The translations under genes and the position numbers were made by a program. DNA of 48,035 bases from Saprospiraceae bacterium. Its GTDB lineage: Bacteria > Bacteroidota > Bacteroidia > Chitinophagales > Saprospiraceae. Below the pieces are notes generated by a model, which worked only from the letters and a program-made list of their open reading frames with translations, was not told the DNA's origin and did no database searches. Position 1 is the first letter of the stretch, and the number at the start of each line of letters is the position of its first letter. Positions 10,570 to 19,224 of this stretch are shown piece after piece. The stretch lies in NCBI GenBank assembly GCA_019694295.1, contig JAIBCG010000018.1:1-48035 (forward strand). Reading direction: 5' to 3'.

Positions 10570-11580
10570 TTACTGAAATCCGAGATCCTTTGTATAAATA
10601 CCACTCTTGAGCGAATCGCGTGTAGGTGTATTAATCGAATAATCGACTGCTTCGAGAATATTTCTGGATGAAAAAATACCTATACCATCATTACTTATAT
10701 TGGAATAAGTAGGCAGAATCTGTGAACTTGTGATACCGCTGCTGGCATTACCCAAGTCTATATAATCCTGAAATTCCTGTCCTCCGGCTACTACGGTTAC
10801 ATCATAGGAAAGGAATATTCGCTTAATACCCGGTATCTTTGAAATGTTTTCTCCAAGAAATTTAAAAATTTCTTCGCCTTTGAGCATTGCTGTTATACGC
10901 GAGGTTGGGTCTGCAGGCCTTTGTACATTTTCTGCAATCTTCCAGGTAAGTGATTTTTTTGCAAATTTTGAAGGTTGGTCAATTGTATTTTCATTGTAGT
11001 AAAACTTCATGAACACATCATAGACTTTGCCTACAGTTTCATTTGAACGCCAGCTAAAGCGGACATCAGATTTGTAAGGCCATGCGCCCGGATTTGGCGG
11101 GTCTGTTGCAACCATATTGTAATTGCCTACAACATTGGTTGTAGCTTCGGCAATAGTCGTATTATTACTCAGATCCTTGATTGAGAGCTTGTATTGCTCG
11201 CCGGCTACAAGTTCTATATCTTTTGTATTTATTTTGTACAGATAATTAGGATCCTGAGCAAAAGTACCCGGTTTTTTAGGGAATCCTTCATCCGTACCGT
11301 TTACCCTTGTAAGTAACCATGTAGTACCATTCTTTACCCTGGTAAGGCTTACTTCAATATTATTAAAATAAAGCGAATCGGGATTTTTTGCTATCTGTTC
11401 AGCACTTTTTTCAGGATCGAGAAATGCTTTTTCTACCCTTATGTATTGTGCATTTTCAGAAAGATTAAGAAATCCATATACAACCGGAATACGCTTCCAA
11501 GGAGCTACGAGGTGCAATTCGTTATCACAAGAGGAGAATGCTACAATAGCAGCCAACAATAATATTATTCTGTTTTTCAT
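10570..11580 (-). CDS. Lipoprotein of unknown function (DUF4249-like layout)
   Basis: 336 residues. An N-terminal lipoprotein signal ends in AFSSC (Cys 19). The mature protein looks all-beta, with an early IPVVYGFLNLSE segment. The layout recalls Bacteroidota DUF4249-type surface lipoproteins, which often accompany TonB-dependent receptors, but no receptor gene adjoins it here. Function is unknown. It is a single gene, divergent from panB. A TAATTTTG box ends only 4 nt before the ATG, which would make the mRNA nearly leaderless if that box is used. Confidence 0.7.
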   Translation of the reverse strand: MKNRIILLLAAIVAFSSCDNELHLVAPWKRIPVVYGFLNLSENAQYIRVEKAFLDPEKSAEQIAKNPDSLYFNNIEVSLTRVKNGTTWLLTRVNGTDEGFPKKPGTFAQDPNYLYKINTKDIELVAGEQYKLSIKDLSNNTTIAEATTNVVGNYNMVATDPPNPGAWPYKSDVRFSWRSNETVGKVYDVFMKFYYNENTIDQPSKFAKKSLTWKIAENVQRPADPTSRITAMLKGEEIFKFLGENISKIPGIKRIFLSYDVTVVAGGQEFQDYIDLGNASSGITSSQILPTYSNISNDGIGIFSSRNILEAVDYSINTPTRDSLKSGIYTKDLGFQ

Positions 11581-11584
11581 TGGG

Positions 11585-11592
11585 CAAAATTA
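11585..11592 (-). promoter_or_regulatory. Possible -7 box TAATTTTG for the lipoprotein gene
   Basis: Exact consensus on the minus strand, but only 4 nt from the start codon. It would imply a leaderless message. Confidence 0.3.
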
Positions 11593-11717
11593 GTGGATTT
11601 CAACAACTAATGATATAAAACTTATTTTTTTTAAATTCCACACTGATTTTTTGTTGTGTTACCTGAATTTTTGAATAACTTTCGGCCAAATTTCTAACCA
11701 AATCAAACAATTCTTTC

Positions 11718-12533
11718 ATGTCAGTAGAGAAACAAATAAAACGAGTGACGGTTCATACATTGCAGGCAATGAAGGAGAACCATGAGAAAATCAGCATGTT
11801 AACTGCTTATGATTACAGTATGGCCAAGGTACTTGATGAGTCAGGTATCGACATATTGCTCGTAGGTGACTCTGCCTCTAACGTTATAGCCGGACACGAA
11901 ACCACCCTTCCTATTACACTCGACCAAATGATTTACCATGCAGCATCGGTAGTAAGAGGTGTTGAAAGAGCACTTGTTATAGTTGACCTGCCTTTTGGTT
12001 CTTATCAGGGAAATTCGGAGAAAGCACTTGATTCTACCATCCGCATTATGAAGGAATCGGGTGCCCATGGTGTTAAGCTGGAGGGCGGTATCGAGATAGA
12101 AGAATCTGTAAGAAGAATATTATCGGCCGGGGTGCCCGTGATGGCCCACCTTGGACTTACACCACAGTCTATTTATAAATTTGGCACCTATACTGTACGT
12201 GCCAAAGAAGAAGCAGAAGCAAAAAAACTGATGGAAGATGCTTTGCTGATGCAGGAGATTGGTTGCTTTGCAGTTTTGATGGAGAAAATACCCGCCGAAT
12301 TGGCTACCAAAGTAACCCAAGCATTGCACGTACCTACCATCGGTATCGGTGCCGGAGGTGGAGTGGACGGGCAAGTACTGGTAACACATGATTTGCTCGG
12401 CCTTACAAAAGAGTTTAAACCTCGCTTCCTGAGAAGATATATGGACCTGTTTGTTGATATAAAAGCTGCAGTACAACATTATATCACAGATGTAAAAAAC
12501 GCTGATTTCCCAAATGAAAATGAACAGTATTAA
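11718..12533 (+). CDS. panB: 3-methyl-2-oxobutanoate hydroxymethyltransferase
   Basis: 271 residues. PanB makes ketopantoate from 2-oxoisovalerate and methylene-THF, the first committed step of pantothenate/CoA synthesis. Characteristic segments include [28 protein letters not shown] and [21 protein letters not shown] short N-terminal extension precedes the TIM barrel. It leads a tight operon: its TAA is followed directly by the mltG ATG. A near-consensus box TAACTTTC (11676-11683, one mismatch) may be its promoter. Confidence 0.96.
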   Translation: MSVEKQIKRVTVHTLQAMKENHEKISMLTAYDYSMAKVLDESGIDILLVGDSASNVIAGHETTLPITLDQMIYHAASVVRGVERALVIVDLPFGSYQGNSEKALDSTIRIMKESGAHGVKLEGGIEIEESVRRILSAGVPVMAHLGLTPQSIYKFGTYTVRAKEEAEAKKLMEDALLMQEIGCFAVLMEKIPAELATKVTQALHVPTIGIGAGGGVDGQVLVTHDLLGLTKEFKPRFLRRYMDLFVDIKAAVQHYITDVKNADFPNENEQY

Positions 12534-13622
12534 ATGAAGCTAAACTTTGAAGGAGCACAAATGTGGTTCCGAAAAGCGAAAATATGGTTATTAAACCCTG
12601 CCAATCGAAAGCCGGTATACATCATAGGTGGCGTTTTGGCTACAGGCCTTATTGTTTTTATCTGGCTGCTTGCCACCCTGTTTTTATCAAATGTAAAAAT
12701 AGAAGAAGCAAAAGCTTTCTACATTTATGATAATTATACACTTGATTCAATAGCCAACAAGCTACATTCCGAACAACTGATATCCAATGAAGGTTCTTTT
12801 CGAACAGCTGCCGGTCTGTTGGGGCTCAATGTTAAGAATATCCGTGTTGGTCGCTATAAGATTGAACCCGGATCCGGAAATTTTACATTGGTACGAATGT
12901 TTAAGAACGGCCTTCAAACTCCTGTAAAAATTACGCTGAACAACATAAGAACCATCGAAGAACTCGCAGGAAAACTCGGCTCCTACTTGAAGTCTGACTC
13001 AACTGCATTCATGCACCTTTTCAGGGACACCACATTCCTTTCAAAACACTATCTTGACTCAGAGACTGTAATGACTGCATTTCTGCCCGATACATACGAA
13101 ATGTATTGGGACACCAAACCCGACGAAGTTTTTGAAAAATTTGCGAACGTAACAGTTAAATTCTGGAACAAAAAAAGGCTTACCAAGGCCGATTCGCTAC
13201 AACTGACTCCACAACAGGTATATACGCTGGCTTCTATTGTTGAAAAAGAAACCAATAAAGTGGACGAACGCCCTGATGTGGCAGGCGTGTATCTCAACAG
13301 ATTTCATCAAAATATGCCTTTACAAGCCGATCCGACCGTTGTGTTTGCAAACAATGATTTTACAATAAAAAGAGTAACCGGTAAGCACACCGCCATTGAT
13401 TCGCCCTATAATACTTATAAATATACCGGCCTGCCACCAGGCCCAATATGTATGCCCGAGAAGTCGAGTATAGATGCCGTCCTGAATGCTACCAACCACG
13501 ATTATATGTTTTTCTGTGCCAAGCCAGACCTTTCGGGTTACCATTCTTTTGCTGTGACCTTTCAGCAACATGTGCAGAATGCAAAGGCTTACCGCGATTT
13601 TTTGGACAAAAACGGCTACTAA
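12534..13622 (+). CDS. mltG: Endolytic murein transglycosylase MltG
   Basis: 362 residues. A basic cytoplasmic tail and one membrane helix (about 28-53) lead into a periplasmic LysM-like region and the YceG catalytic domain. The catalytic Glu is E237 in SIVEKET. The downstream LQADPTVVFA and YNTYKYTGLPPGPI motifs are intact. MltG cuts nascent glycan strands and limits peptidoglycan length. The ATG abuts the panB stop with no spacer, and the TAA overlaps the tilS ATG by one base, indicating translational coupling. Confidence 0.95.
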   Translation: MKLNFEGAQMWFRKAKIWLLNPANRKPVYIIGGVLATGLIVFIWLLATLFLSNVKIEEAKAFYIYDNYTLDSIANKLHSEQLISNEGSFRTAAGLLGLNVKNIRVGRYKIEPGSGNFTLVRMFKNGLQTPVKITLNNIRTIEELAGKLGSYLKSDSTAFMHLFRDTTFLSKHYLDSETVMTAFLPDTYEMYWDTKPDEVFEKFANVTVKFWNKKRLTKADSLQLTPQQVYTLASIVEKETNKVDERPDVAGVYLNRFHQNMPLQADPTVVFANNDFTIKRVTGKHTAIDSPYNTYKYTGLPPGPICMPEKSSIDAVLNATNHDYMFFCAKPDLSGYHSFAVTFQQHVQNAKAYRDFLDKNGY

Positions 13623-14959
13623 TGATGTGGATGATGCCCACAGAAAGGCATTTCTTGAAAGCGATGGAAGGATTCTTCCCTGATGGTGTGTCAGACAAAC
13701 GTTTTTTGCTGGCTGTGAGTGGTGGTGCCGATTCGATGGTTGTGTTGCATTTGTTTCAGAAGCATTATTCTGATTTCATCATTGCGCATTGCAATTATGG
13801 GTTACGTGGCACAGAATCAGATCTTGATGAGGCATTGGTAAATAAAATGGCCAAAGAATATGATAAAATTTTTTGTGTAAAACACGTTTCGCTACCGCAA
13901 AAGGACAACAAATCAATCCAACTGCTTGCTCGTGAACATAGGTACGATTGGTTCGCTATGCTAAAGGACGAACATCAGGTGGATTTTGTGGTGACAGCCC
14001 ACCACCTTGACGACAACACTGAGACACTGCTATTCAATCTTATAAGAGGCACCGGTATCAAAGGGCTTTGCGGCATTCCGGCTATGAGTGCAAACATAAT
14101 TCGACCATTGCTACAAGTAAGCAAAAGTAACATTCTTGAATATGCGCAGGCAAATGGCATTCAATACCGCGATGATGCGAGCAATTTTTCAACTAAATAC
14201 AACAGAAATAAAATCCGGCTTAACATTTTGCCAGAAATAGAAAAAATAAATCCTCAGTTCAGCAAGACTATTAATGAACACATCCGCGAATATGCCGATC
14301 TTGAAGAATTACTCCGCGAGCAGACTGCAAATTTTATCAAACACCACTGTCGTAAGGATAATGACTGTCTTGTCATTCCAAGTAAAACGCTGCTGTGCAA
14401 ACCAGGCCGCTTAAATATACTTTTCAGCATATTAGGTGAATATGGTTTCAGCAAAAGCCAGGTTGAATTTTTGCTGAATGGCCAGCTCACTCGCAGTGGC
14501 ACAAAAATAGAATCTGGCAGTCATGAATTGTATCTGCATGGAGATGAATGGATAGTTGCACCGGTTTTGTCTGATTTCGCCGAAATAAGCGTCAGTCAGA
14601 TTCCGGCTACAGTACACACAGCTTTTGGCTCCTTGAGCTTTATCGTTGCGACCGAATCCACTACCAAAACAGAACGGGACACTTTGGTGTTCGAACATAA
14701 TTTTGACGACAAAGCTTTGGTCATCCGAACAAGAAAGGACGGCGACCGCTTTGCACCGGAAGGAATGAATGGAAAGAGCCAAAAATTAAAGGATTTTTTC
14801 ATCAACAGTAAAATATCTGTTCCGGCAAAAGCACGACAGCTTTTGTTATGCTCGGGAGATGAAATCATCTGGATTGTCGGTTTGCGCAAAAGCCACCACA
14901 CGCATAAAAAAGTAAATAATGGAACATTCGTACATGTTGTATTTTCAAAAATCACCTGA
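13622..14959 (+). CDS. tilS: tRNA(Ile)-lysidine synthetase
   Basis: 445 residues from the chosen start. TilS converts C34 of the CAU-anticodon tRNA-Ile to lysidine. The PP-loop ATP site is AVSGGADSMVV. Family motifs HHLDDNTET, RPLL and YNRNKIR follow, and a C-terminal TilS-C domain (about 365-440) is present. The frame is open 58 codons further upstream, but that stretch overlaps mltG and has no homology. The ATG at 13622 overlaps the mltG stop (taATGa). Several Met codons follow, so the exact one is uncertain by up to four residues. Confidence 0.95.
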   Translation: MMWMMPTERHFLKAMEGFFPDGVSDKRFLLAVSGGADSMVVLHLFQKHYSDFIIAHCNYGLRGTESDLDEALVNKMAKEYDKIFCVKHVSLPQKDNKSIQLLAREHRYDWFAMLKDEHQVDFVVTAHHLDDNTETLLFNLIRGTGIKGLCGIPAMSANIIRPLLQVSKSNILEYAQANGIQYRDDASNFSTKYNRNKIRLNILPEIEKINPQFSKTINEHIREYADLEELLREQTANFIKHHCRKDNDCLVIPSKTLLCKPGRLNILFSILGEYGFSKSQVEFLLNGQLTRSGTKIESGSHELYLHGDEWIVAPVLSDFAEISVSQIPATVHTAFGSLSFIVATESTTKTERDTLVFEHNFDDKALVIRTRKDGDRFAPEGMNGKSQKLKDFFINSKISVPAKARQLLLCSGDEIIWIVGLRKSHHTHKKVNNGTFVHVVFSKIT

Positions 14960-15006
14960 CCACATTTAACATATCACTGATTTTCTAAATATTACATTCC
15001 AATTTT

Positions 15007-15049
15007 GTACAAGTCATATCAATAATTCCTGCATAGGTAAAACTTGTAC
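15007..15049. repeat. Separated inverted repeat after tilS
   Basis: gtacaagt at 15007-15014 and its exact complement acttgtac at 15042-15049, 27 nt apart. There is no T tract, so it is not a standard terminator. It may be an operator or simply chance. Confidence 0.25.
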
Positions 15050-15156
15050 GTACATCAATATTTCAAAAAAACATCAGACTTGCATTCACAATCAATGCGT
15101 ACTGTTCGTTATTCCCTAAAGAGAATAAAAAGCTGAATCCTAAAAAAAATTAACCA

Positions 15157-15990
15157 ATGAAAAAACAAATATTAATTCTGTTTATTCTTTTACATGCCAC
15201 ATTGGGTAATGGCCAAAATCTGATTTCGAACGGGCGATTTCAATATCCTGACCTTAATCCAAGGTGCGACGGTTGGTTCAATTTGTGTGGAGAAGAACTG
15301 ACAGCACATTGTGACACAAACCTAAACTGTTATGTCGGTCTTGTGATTGATTCGCCATCCTGGATACCTGAAGATATTTGGAGTCTCCAGGTGAAAGCCG
15401 CATTTGAGCCTGATGGTTATGCTGAAACCTACATTACAGGGCAAACCGGTACCAACATATACACCCTCACCTACTGGATGAATGCCAAAGACTGGGCAGG
15501 AGGAGCTAGAATCGGTACCGGAAAGCAAAACAAATTCGTTGAGAGCCAATCTCGTTCTGACACATGCAGCAGCTGGAGTGAATTTACATTAACCGACACC
15601 ATCACCACACAGGCAACTGATACTATAACAGTTAGATTGTCAGCCGGTTCGGGTGATTTTTGTATTTGTCCGCCTATCCGTTTTGCATTTATTGAGCTTG
15701 TTAAGAAAGCTATTAACGCAGTTGATGATGTGAACCCTGTGCAAAGCAGCATCCTTGCCTACCCAAATCCTGCTCAGAAGGAGATAAAATTTGAAGTAAA
15801 AAGTAAAAACCAGGGGAGCATGACTTTAGAGATATTCAACAGCAGTGGTACACCCATACTATCCAAACAATGCACTGATGGATTATTCTTGGTTAATAGA
15901 TCAGAGTTGCCGGGCGGACTGTATATATATTGTGTGACATCAGATTCAGATCAAATAATTGTAGGTAGGGGCAAATTTGTATTTGACTAA
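15157..15990 (+). CDS. Secreted protein with T9SS type A sorting domain
   Basis: 277 residues. A signal peptide (MKKQILILFILLHATLGNGQ) is followed by a roughly 160-residue beta-sandwich-like region with several cysteines, starting LISNGRFQYPD. That opening is typical of carbohydrate-binding-like modules. The last ~75 residues form a T9SS type A domain: AYPNPAQKE, an IFNSSG segment, then LPGGLYIYCV and a final GKFVFD strand. The protein is probably exported by the type IX system and attached to the cell surface or released. No catalytic motif is recognised. It begins an accessory-looking patch and no exact promoter box was found. Confidence 0.8.
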   Translation: MKKQILILFILLHATLGNGQNLISNGRFQYPDLNPRCDGWFNLCGEELTAHCDTNLNCYVGLVIDSPSWIPEDIWSLQVKAAFEPDGYAETYITGQTGTNIYTLTYWMNAKDWAGGARIGTGKQNKFVESQSRSDTCSSWSEFTLTDTITTQATDTITVRLSAGSGDFCICPPIRFAFIELVKKAINAVDDVNPVQSSILAYPNPAQKEIKFEVKSKNQGSMTLEIFNSSGTPILSKQCTDGLFLVNRSELPGGLYIYCVTSDSDQIIVGRGKFVFD

Positions 15991-16176
15991 ATTATCAAAC
16001 CTTAGTAATTGAAAAATTGCCGGAGGCGTAATAAAGCTTACAGTAGATGGAAGGAAATATTCCGTCAGGCAAACATAGCACAAGGTACAAGGCAGGTTAA
16101 TTTTTCCGAAAAAGCAATACACACATTTGGTATTATGCGTTATTAAATAAAGACTTAAACTCGAAATCTCATCATC

Positions 16177-16641
16177 ATGAAATCGAAACTACTATTTTTA
16201 GGCCTGACAATCATTCTGTTAAGTTCTTGTTGTAAAGAGAAAAATTATTTAGGTTCAGGTGAATATGAATATTTTGCATTCGGACACTTTTTTGGAGAAT
16301 GTGGAGGAGAAAACTGTGTTGTACGGTATGTGATTACCGGCAATCAACTCCTTGAAGATACGGATGACTCTGACAAAACAGAGAAATTCGTAAAGCTTGA
16401 TCAGGAGTTGTACTATCAGGTCAAAGATCTGGAAGACAAGATTCCACAAGAGATGTTTGATTCGCCGCAGAACGTTTATGGCTGCCCTGATTGTGCAGAT
16501 GGTGGTGGACTACTCATAGAATACAGGAAGAACGGTAAAACACGCAAATGGGCACTTGACTATACCAAACACGAGCTACCTGTTCAGATAGGCAAGTTTG
16601 TGGATGCAATTCATGAAAAAATTTACCTTATTAACAAATGA
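16177..16641 (+). CDS. Small lipoprotein, unknown function
   Basis: 154 residues. The signal peptide has the lipobox LSSC (Cys 18, followed by a second Cys). The mature part contains two Cys clusters (GECGGENC and YGCPDCADGGG), suggesting disulfides or metal binding. The remainder is charged, with a moderately conserved-looking RKWALDYTK segment. I do not recognise the family. It is a single gene in an accessory patch. Confidence 0.65.
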   Translation: MKSKLLFLGLTIILLSSCCKEKNYLGSGEYEYFAFGHFFGECGGENCVVRYVITGNQLLEDTDDSDKTEKFVKLDQELYYQVKDLEDKIPQEMFDSPQNVYGCPDCADGGGLLIEYRKNGKTRKWALDYTKHELPVQIGKFVDAIHEKIYLINK

Positions 16642-16814
16642 TATCTACGTATATATCTGTTAAAGCTCTATTCACGAACCACCTAAGAGCCATATTCTAC
16701 ATCTATTCTTAGATATTGGTCAAAATAGCACACATTCATATAATACCACAGAAGCTAGTGCCGGCATAGTGTAATGGTAAAGGAGCTAGCACGCTAATAA
16801 TGTTTCATTTCTTG

Positions 16815-17528
16815 TTACTTCACATCACCTAAATGTATCAATCTTGGCTGGTCATTGTCCATAGTGTAGCCTATAGCTAATACAGTGAACAAAAGCGACA
16901 TACCAATGAACAGATAAAGACCCGACTGAGGTGAGCCAAGCACAGATGGCGAAATAAATCCATTACCTGCTGCAAATGACGAACTGATACACAGGCTTTG
17001 CGATACAGGAAAATCATTCAAATACATAACACCTATGCCTGCATTGATCACTCCTGCCATAAAGCTCCACTTGTGTTGATTCAAAACCAGTAACCCGCCA
17101 ACGACAGCCACTAACATCCCAAATATTCCTCCGGATAGTGATATACCACTGATAATACCAGTCGGCTCGACATTCCTTTCAATTGATATAATCGGCATTG
17201 TTGCCAATTCTGTTGTCTGTAACCATGGTAGTAGTACAGCAAATATAGAAATACCGCAGACAAGCAATGCAATGAACCCAAACAATGGTAGATGACTACA
17301 TTCTTTACAAGATATTTGCGTTTCACTGTCCTTGGGGGCATGAGAGTAGCTTTTAAAAAAACCTTTTACACTTCGACACAAACCCACATCAGCATTGCAC
17401 AATAATATTGAACCCAAAAAGACAGCAGAACAAAAAGCAAAAAACAACAGAATATGCCCTTCTATAATTTCTCGAAAAATCAGAGGAAACATAAAAGCAG
17501 TAAGCAATGCTACAAAAGCTGATTTCAT
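16815..17528 (-). CDS. Polytopic membrane protein, unknown function
   Basis: 237 residues with about six hydrophobic segments: 1-22, 26-46, 83-103, 127-148, 153-172 and 206-227. A cytoplasmic or periplasmic loop holds the Cys pair SCKEC (about 73-77), which could bind metal. There is no enzymatic motif and the family is not recognised. No TAnnTTTG box was found in the 137-nt gap upstream, and there is no clear terminator. Codon use does not look grossly different from neighbours. It is likely accessory. Confidence 0.6.
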   Translation of the reverse strand: MKSAFVALLTAFMFPLIFREIIEGHILLFFAFCSAVFLGSILLCNADVGLCRSVKGFFKSYSHAPKDSETQISCKECSHLPLFGFIALLVCGISIFAVLLPWLQTTELATMPIISIERNVEPTGIISGISLSGGIFGMLVAVVGGLLVLNQHKWSFMAGVINAGIGVMYLNDFPVSQSLCISSSFAAGNGFISPSVLGSPQSGLYLFIGMSLLFTVLAIGYTMDNDQPRLIHLGDVK

Positions 17529-17665
17529 AATTTCAAAATTTTATCTGACAGAAAAGTGATTTTCACAATCATTAATACATCTATCAGTAAAATCTTAACA
17601 TCACAAGCCAAATTAAATTGAAAAAATATTGGAATAAATGATATTGAATGGAATTGGTAAAAATA

Positions 17666-18625
17666 CTAAGCCGGATCACTTAATCTGGTTGTGATCTTAT
17701 TGTCCAATATCTCCAGCTTTGCCACCATCCCTTCGCTTGCAAGAAAGACGTTGGGGAATACTTGTGAGGCTTCATCAATAAAATACTGTCTGTTGGCATA
17801 CCTTGCCGAGAAATGACCAAGCAAAAGTAAGCCGACTTCAGCATCATGAGCTATAGATGCTGCCTGCTGTGCCGTAGAATGGTTAGTAGCAAGTGCCGTT
17901 GCTTCATCCACCTGCAGAAAAGTAGATTCGTGGTAAAGTAGATTTACACCTTTAAGTATTGGGATGTTTTCGGGTGCATACATCGTATCTGAGCAATATG
18001 CATAACTTCTCTTTGGTAACGGGGCTTTGAGGACATCCTGCGGCAGAATGTGCTTTCCATGCCTGTTTTGCACACTTTCACCTGCTTTGAGTTTCAGTAT
18101 TTCTGCACGTTCAAGTTGGTACTCTTCCAGTTTGTGTTTGTCGATATTGGGTGTACGTTGTTTTTCCCGAAAAAGGAAACCTGACGTTGGTATCCGGTGT
18201 TTGAGTGGGATGGAAATTACCTCAAGTATGTCATTTTCAAAAATAAGCCCTGGAGTAGTTGTATCAATGACATGAAACCTAAGCTCGAATGGCATTTCAA
18301 ATTTTCCGTTTGCCTGTAGCTGAATCTTTATTATTTCTTCAAGACCTTGCGGTGAAAAAATATCGAGTGCTTTGGTACGTCCTGCAAGAAGATAACTTGT
18401 AATAAGCCCTATGAGCCCAAAAATATGGTCGCCGTGCAGATGTGAAATAAAAATATGTTCAATCCGGTGTTTGGGTACACCTAGATTAACCATTTGAAAT
18501 TGTGCACCTTCGCCGCAATCTACAAGGCAGTGAAAAGTATCTATGCGGACATACTGACAACTCGGGTACTTCCCTTTTTGTGGAACCGCACCATTACATC
18601 CAAGAATACAAACCTCAAAATTCAA
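17666..18625 (-). CDS. rnz: Ribonuclease Z
   Basis: 319 residues, normal for RNase Z, the endonuclease that removes tRNA 3' trailers. The metallo-beta-lactamase signature is H62, H64, D66 and H67 in SHLHGDH. Further metal ligands are in the YCSDT and LGHFSARY segments. The sequence from GCNGAVP onward matches the family N-terminus, so the ATG at 18625 is right. It starts 6 nt after the STAS gene stop and shares its transcript. Confidence 0.96.
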   Translation of the reverse strand: MNFEVCILGCNGAVPQKGKYPSCQYVRIDTFHCLVDCGEGAQFQMVNLGVPKHRIEHIFISHLHGDHIFGLIGLITSYLLAGRTKALDIFSPQGLEEIIKIQLQANGKFEMPFELRFHVIDTTTPGLIFENDILEVISIPLKHRIPTSGFLFREKQRTPNIDKHKLEEYQLERAEILKLKAGESVQNRHGKHILPQDVLKAPLPKRSYAYCSDTMYAPENIPILKGVNLLYHESTFLQVDEATALATNHSTAQQAASIAHDAEVGLLLLGHFSARYANRQYFIDEASQVFPNVFLASEGMVAKLEILDNKITTRLSDPA

Positions 18626-18631
18626 AACAGA

Positions 18632-19012
18632 TTAATCGTCGGATTCAGAATAAAGTTCTTTTTCAATTTCATCCATAAAAACATACTCAACCGACTCTTC
18701 GACTGTAGGAATGATAGTCAAAACGCTGTTGAGGCGCGAGATATCGATCAGTTTTATCACGTTAGGGTGTGTTATACCTGTCATAACGAACAGTCCGTTA
18801 TCTTTCCACAGCCTATTGGCAGTCAAAATGGCACTCAGACCTGATGAATCAACGAAATGTATTTCTGACATATCAAAAATAAGATTTTTAACACCTTCAG
18901 AATTAAGCATTACGAATTCAGATTTCAACATTGGAGCTATAATGGAGTTCAGATTGTTCTCATTAAGCCTGAAAATCGTGTATTTTTCTTCTTTTTCTAC
19001 TTCAAACTTCAT
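18632..19012 (-). CDS. STAS-domain anti-sigma-factor antagonist-like protein
   Basis: 126 residues, a single STAS domain. The phosphorylation-loop motif is VDSSGL with S56/S57, the site that a partner kinase phosphorylates in SpoIIAA/RsbV relatives. The C-terminal ~20 residues are acidic. Homologs sense or transmit partner switching, but no kinase or phosphatase partner is encoded nearby. It is first of a two-gene unit with rnz, and a TACCTTTG box lies 27 nt upstream. Confidence 0.85.
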   Translation of the reverse strand: MKFEVEKEEKYTIFRLNENNLNSIIAPMLKSEFVMLNSEGVKNLIFDMSEIHFVDSSGLSAILTANRLWKDNGLFVMTGITHPNVIKLIDISRLNSVLTIIPTVEESVEYVFMDEIEKELYSESDD

Positions 19013-19039
19013 AATTGATTTCTACTACGGTTCAATTGT

Positions 19040-19047
19040 CAAAGGTA
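19040..19047 (-). promoter_or_regulatory. -7 promoter box TACCTTTG for STAS-rnz
   Basis: Exact TAnnTTTG match on the minus strand, 28 nt before the ATG. Confidence 0.55.
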
Positions 19048-19163
19048 TAAAGAGTTTTTTAAATAATATCAAAAAAAATGTATGTAAATAGAATGAACAC
19101 ATGACAATATTTCACGTTATTAAGCTATGGCATGTATTTGGTATTCATAAACAGTAAAAAAAT

Positions 19164-19195
19164 TTTGTTTTCTAATAAGAATAGCATTATACTTG
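19164..19195 (+). promoter_or_regulatory. Probable promoter of clpC
   Basis: TTTG at 19164-19167, a 20-nt spacer, then TATACTTG at 19188-19195. The -33/-7 spacing is ideal and one base of the -7 box is off consensus. Confidence 0.45.
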
Positions 19196-19224
19196 TCTTA
19201 AAATTGCGACCATAAAATAAAAGA

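Noticed and set aside
13448..13621. Upstream 58-codon extension of tilS inside mltG
   Set aside because: It lies wholly in mltG coding sequence in another frame. The ATG overlapping the mltG stop restores the normal TilS N-terminus.
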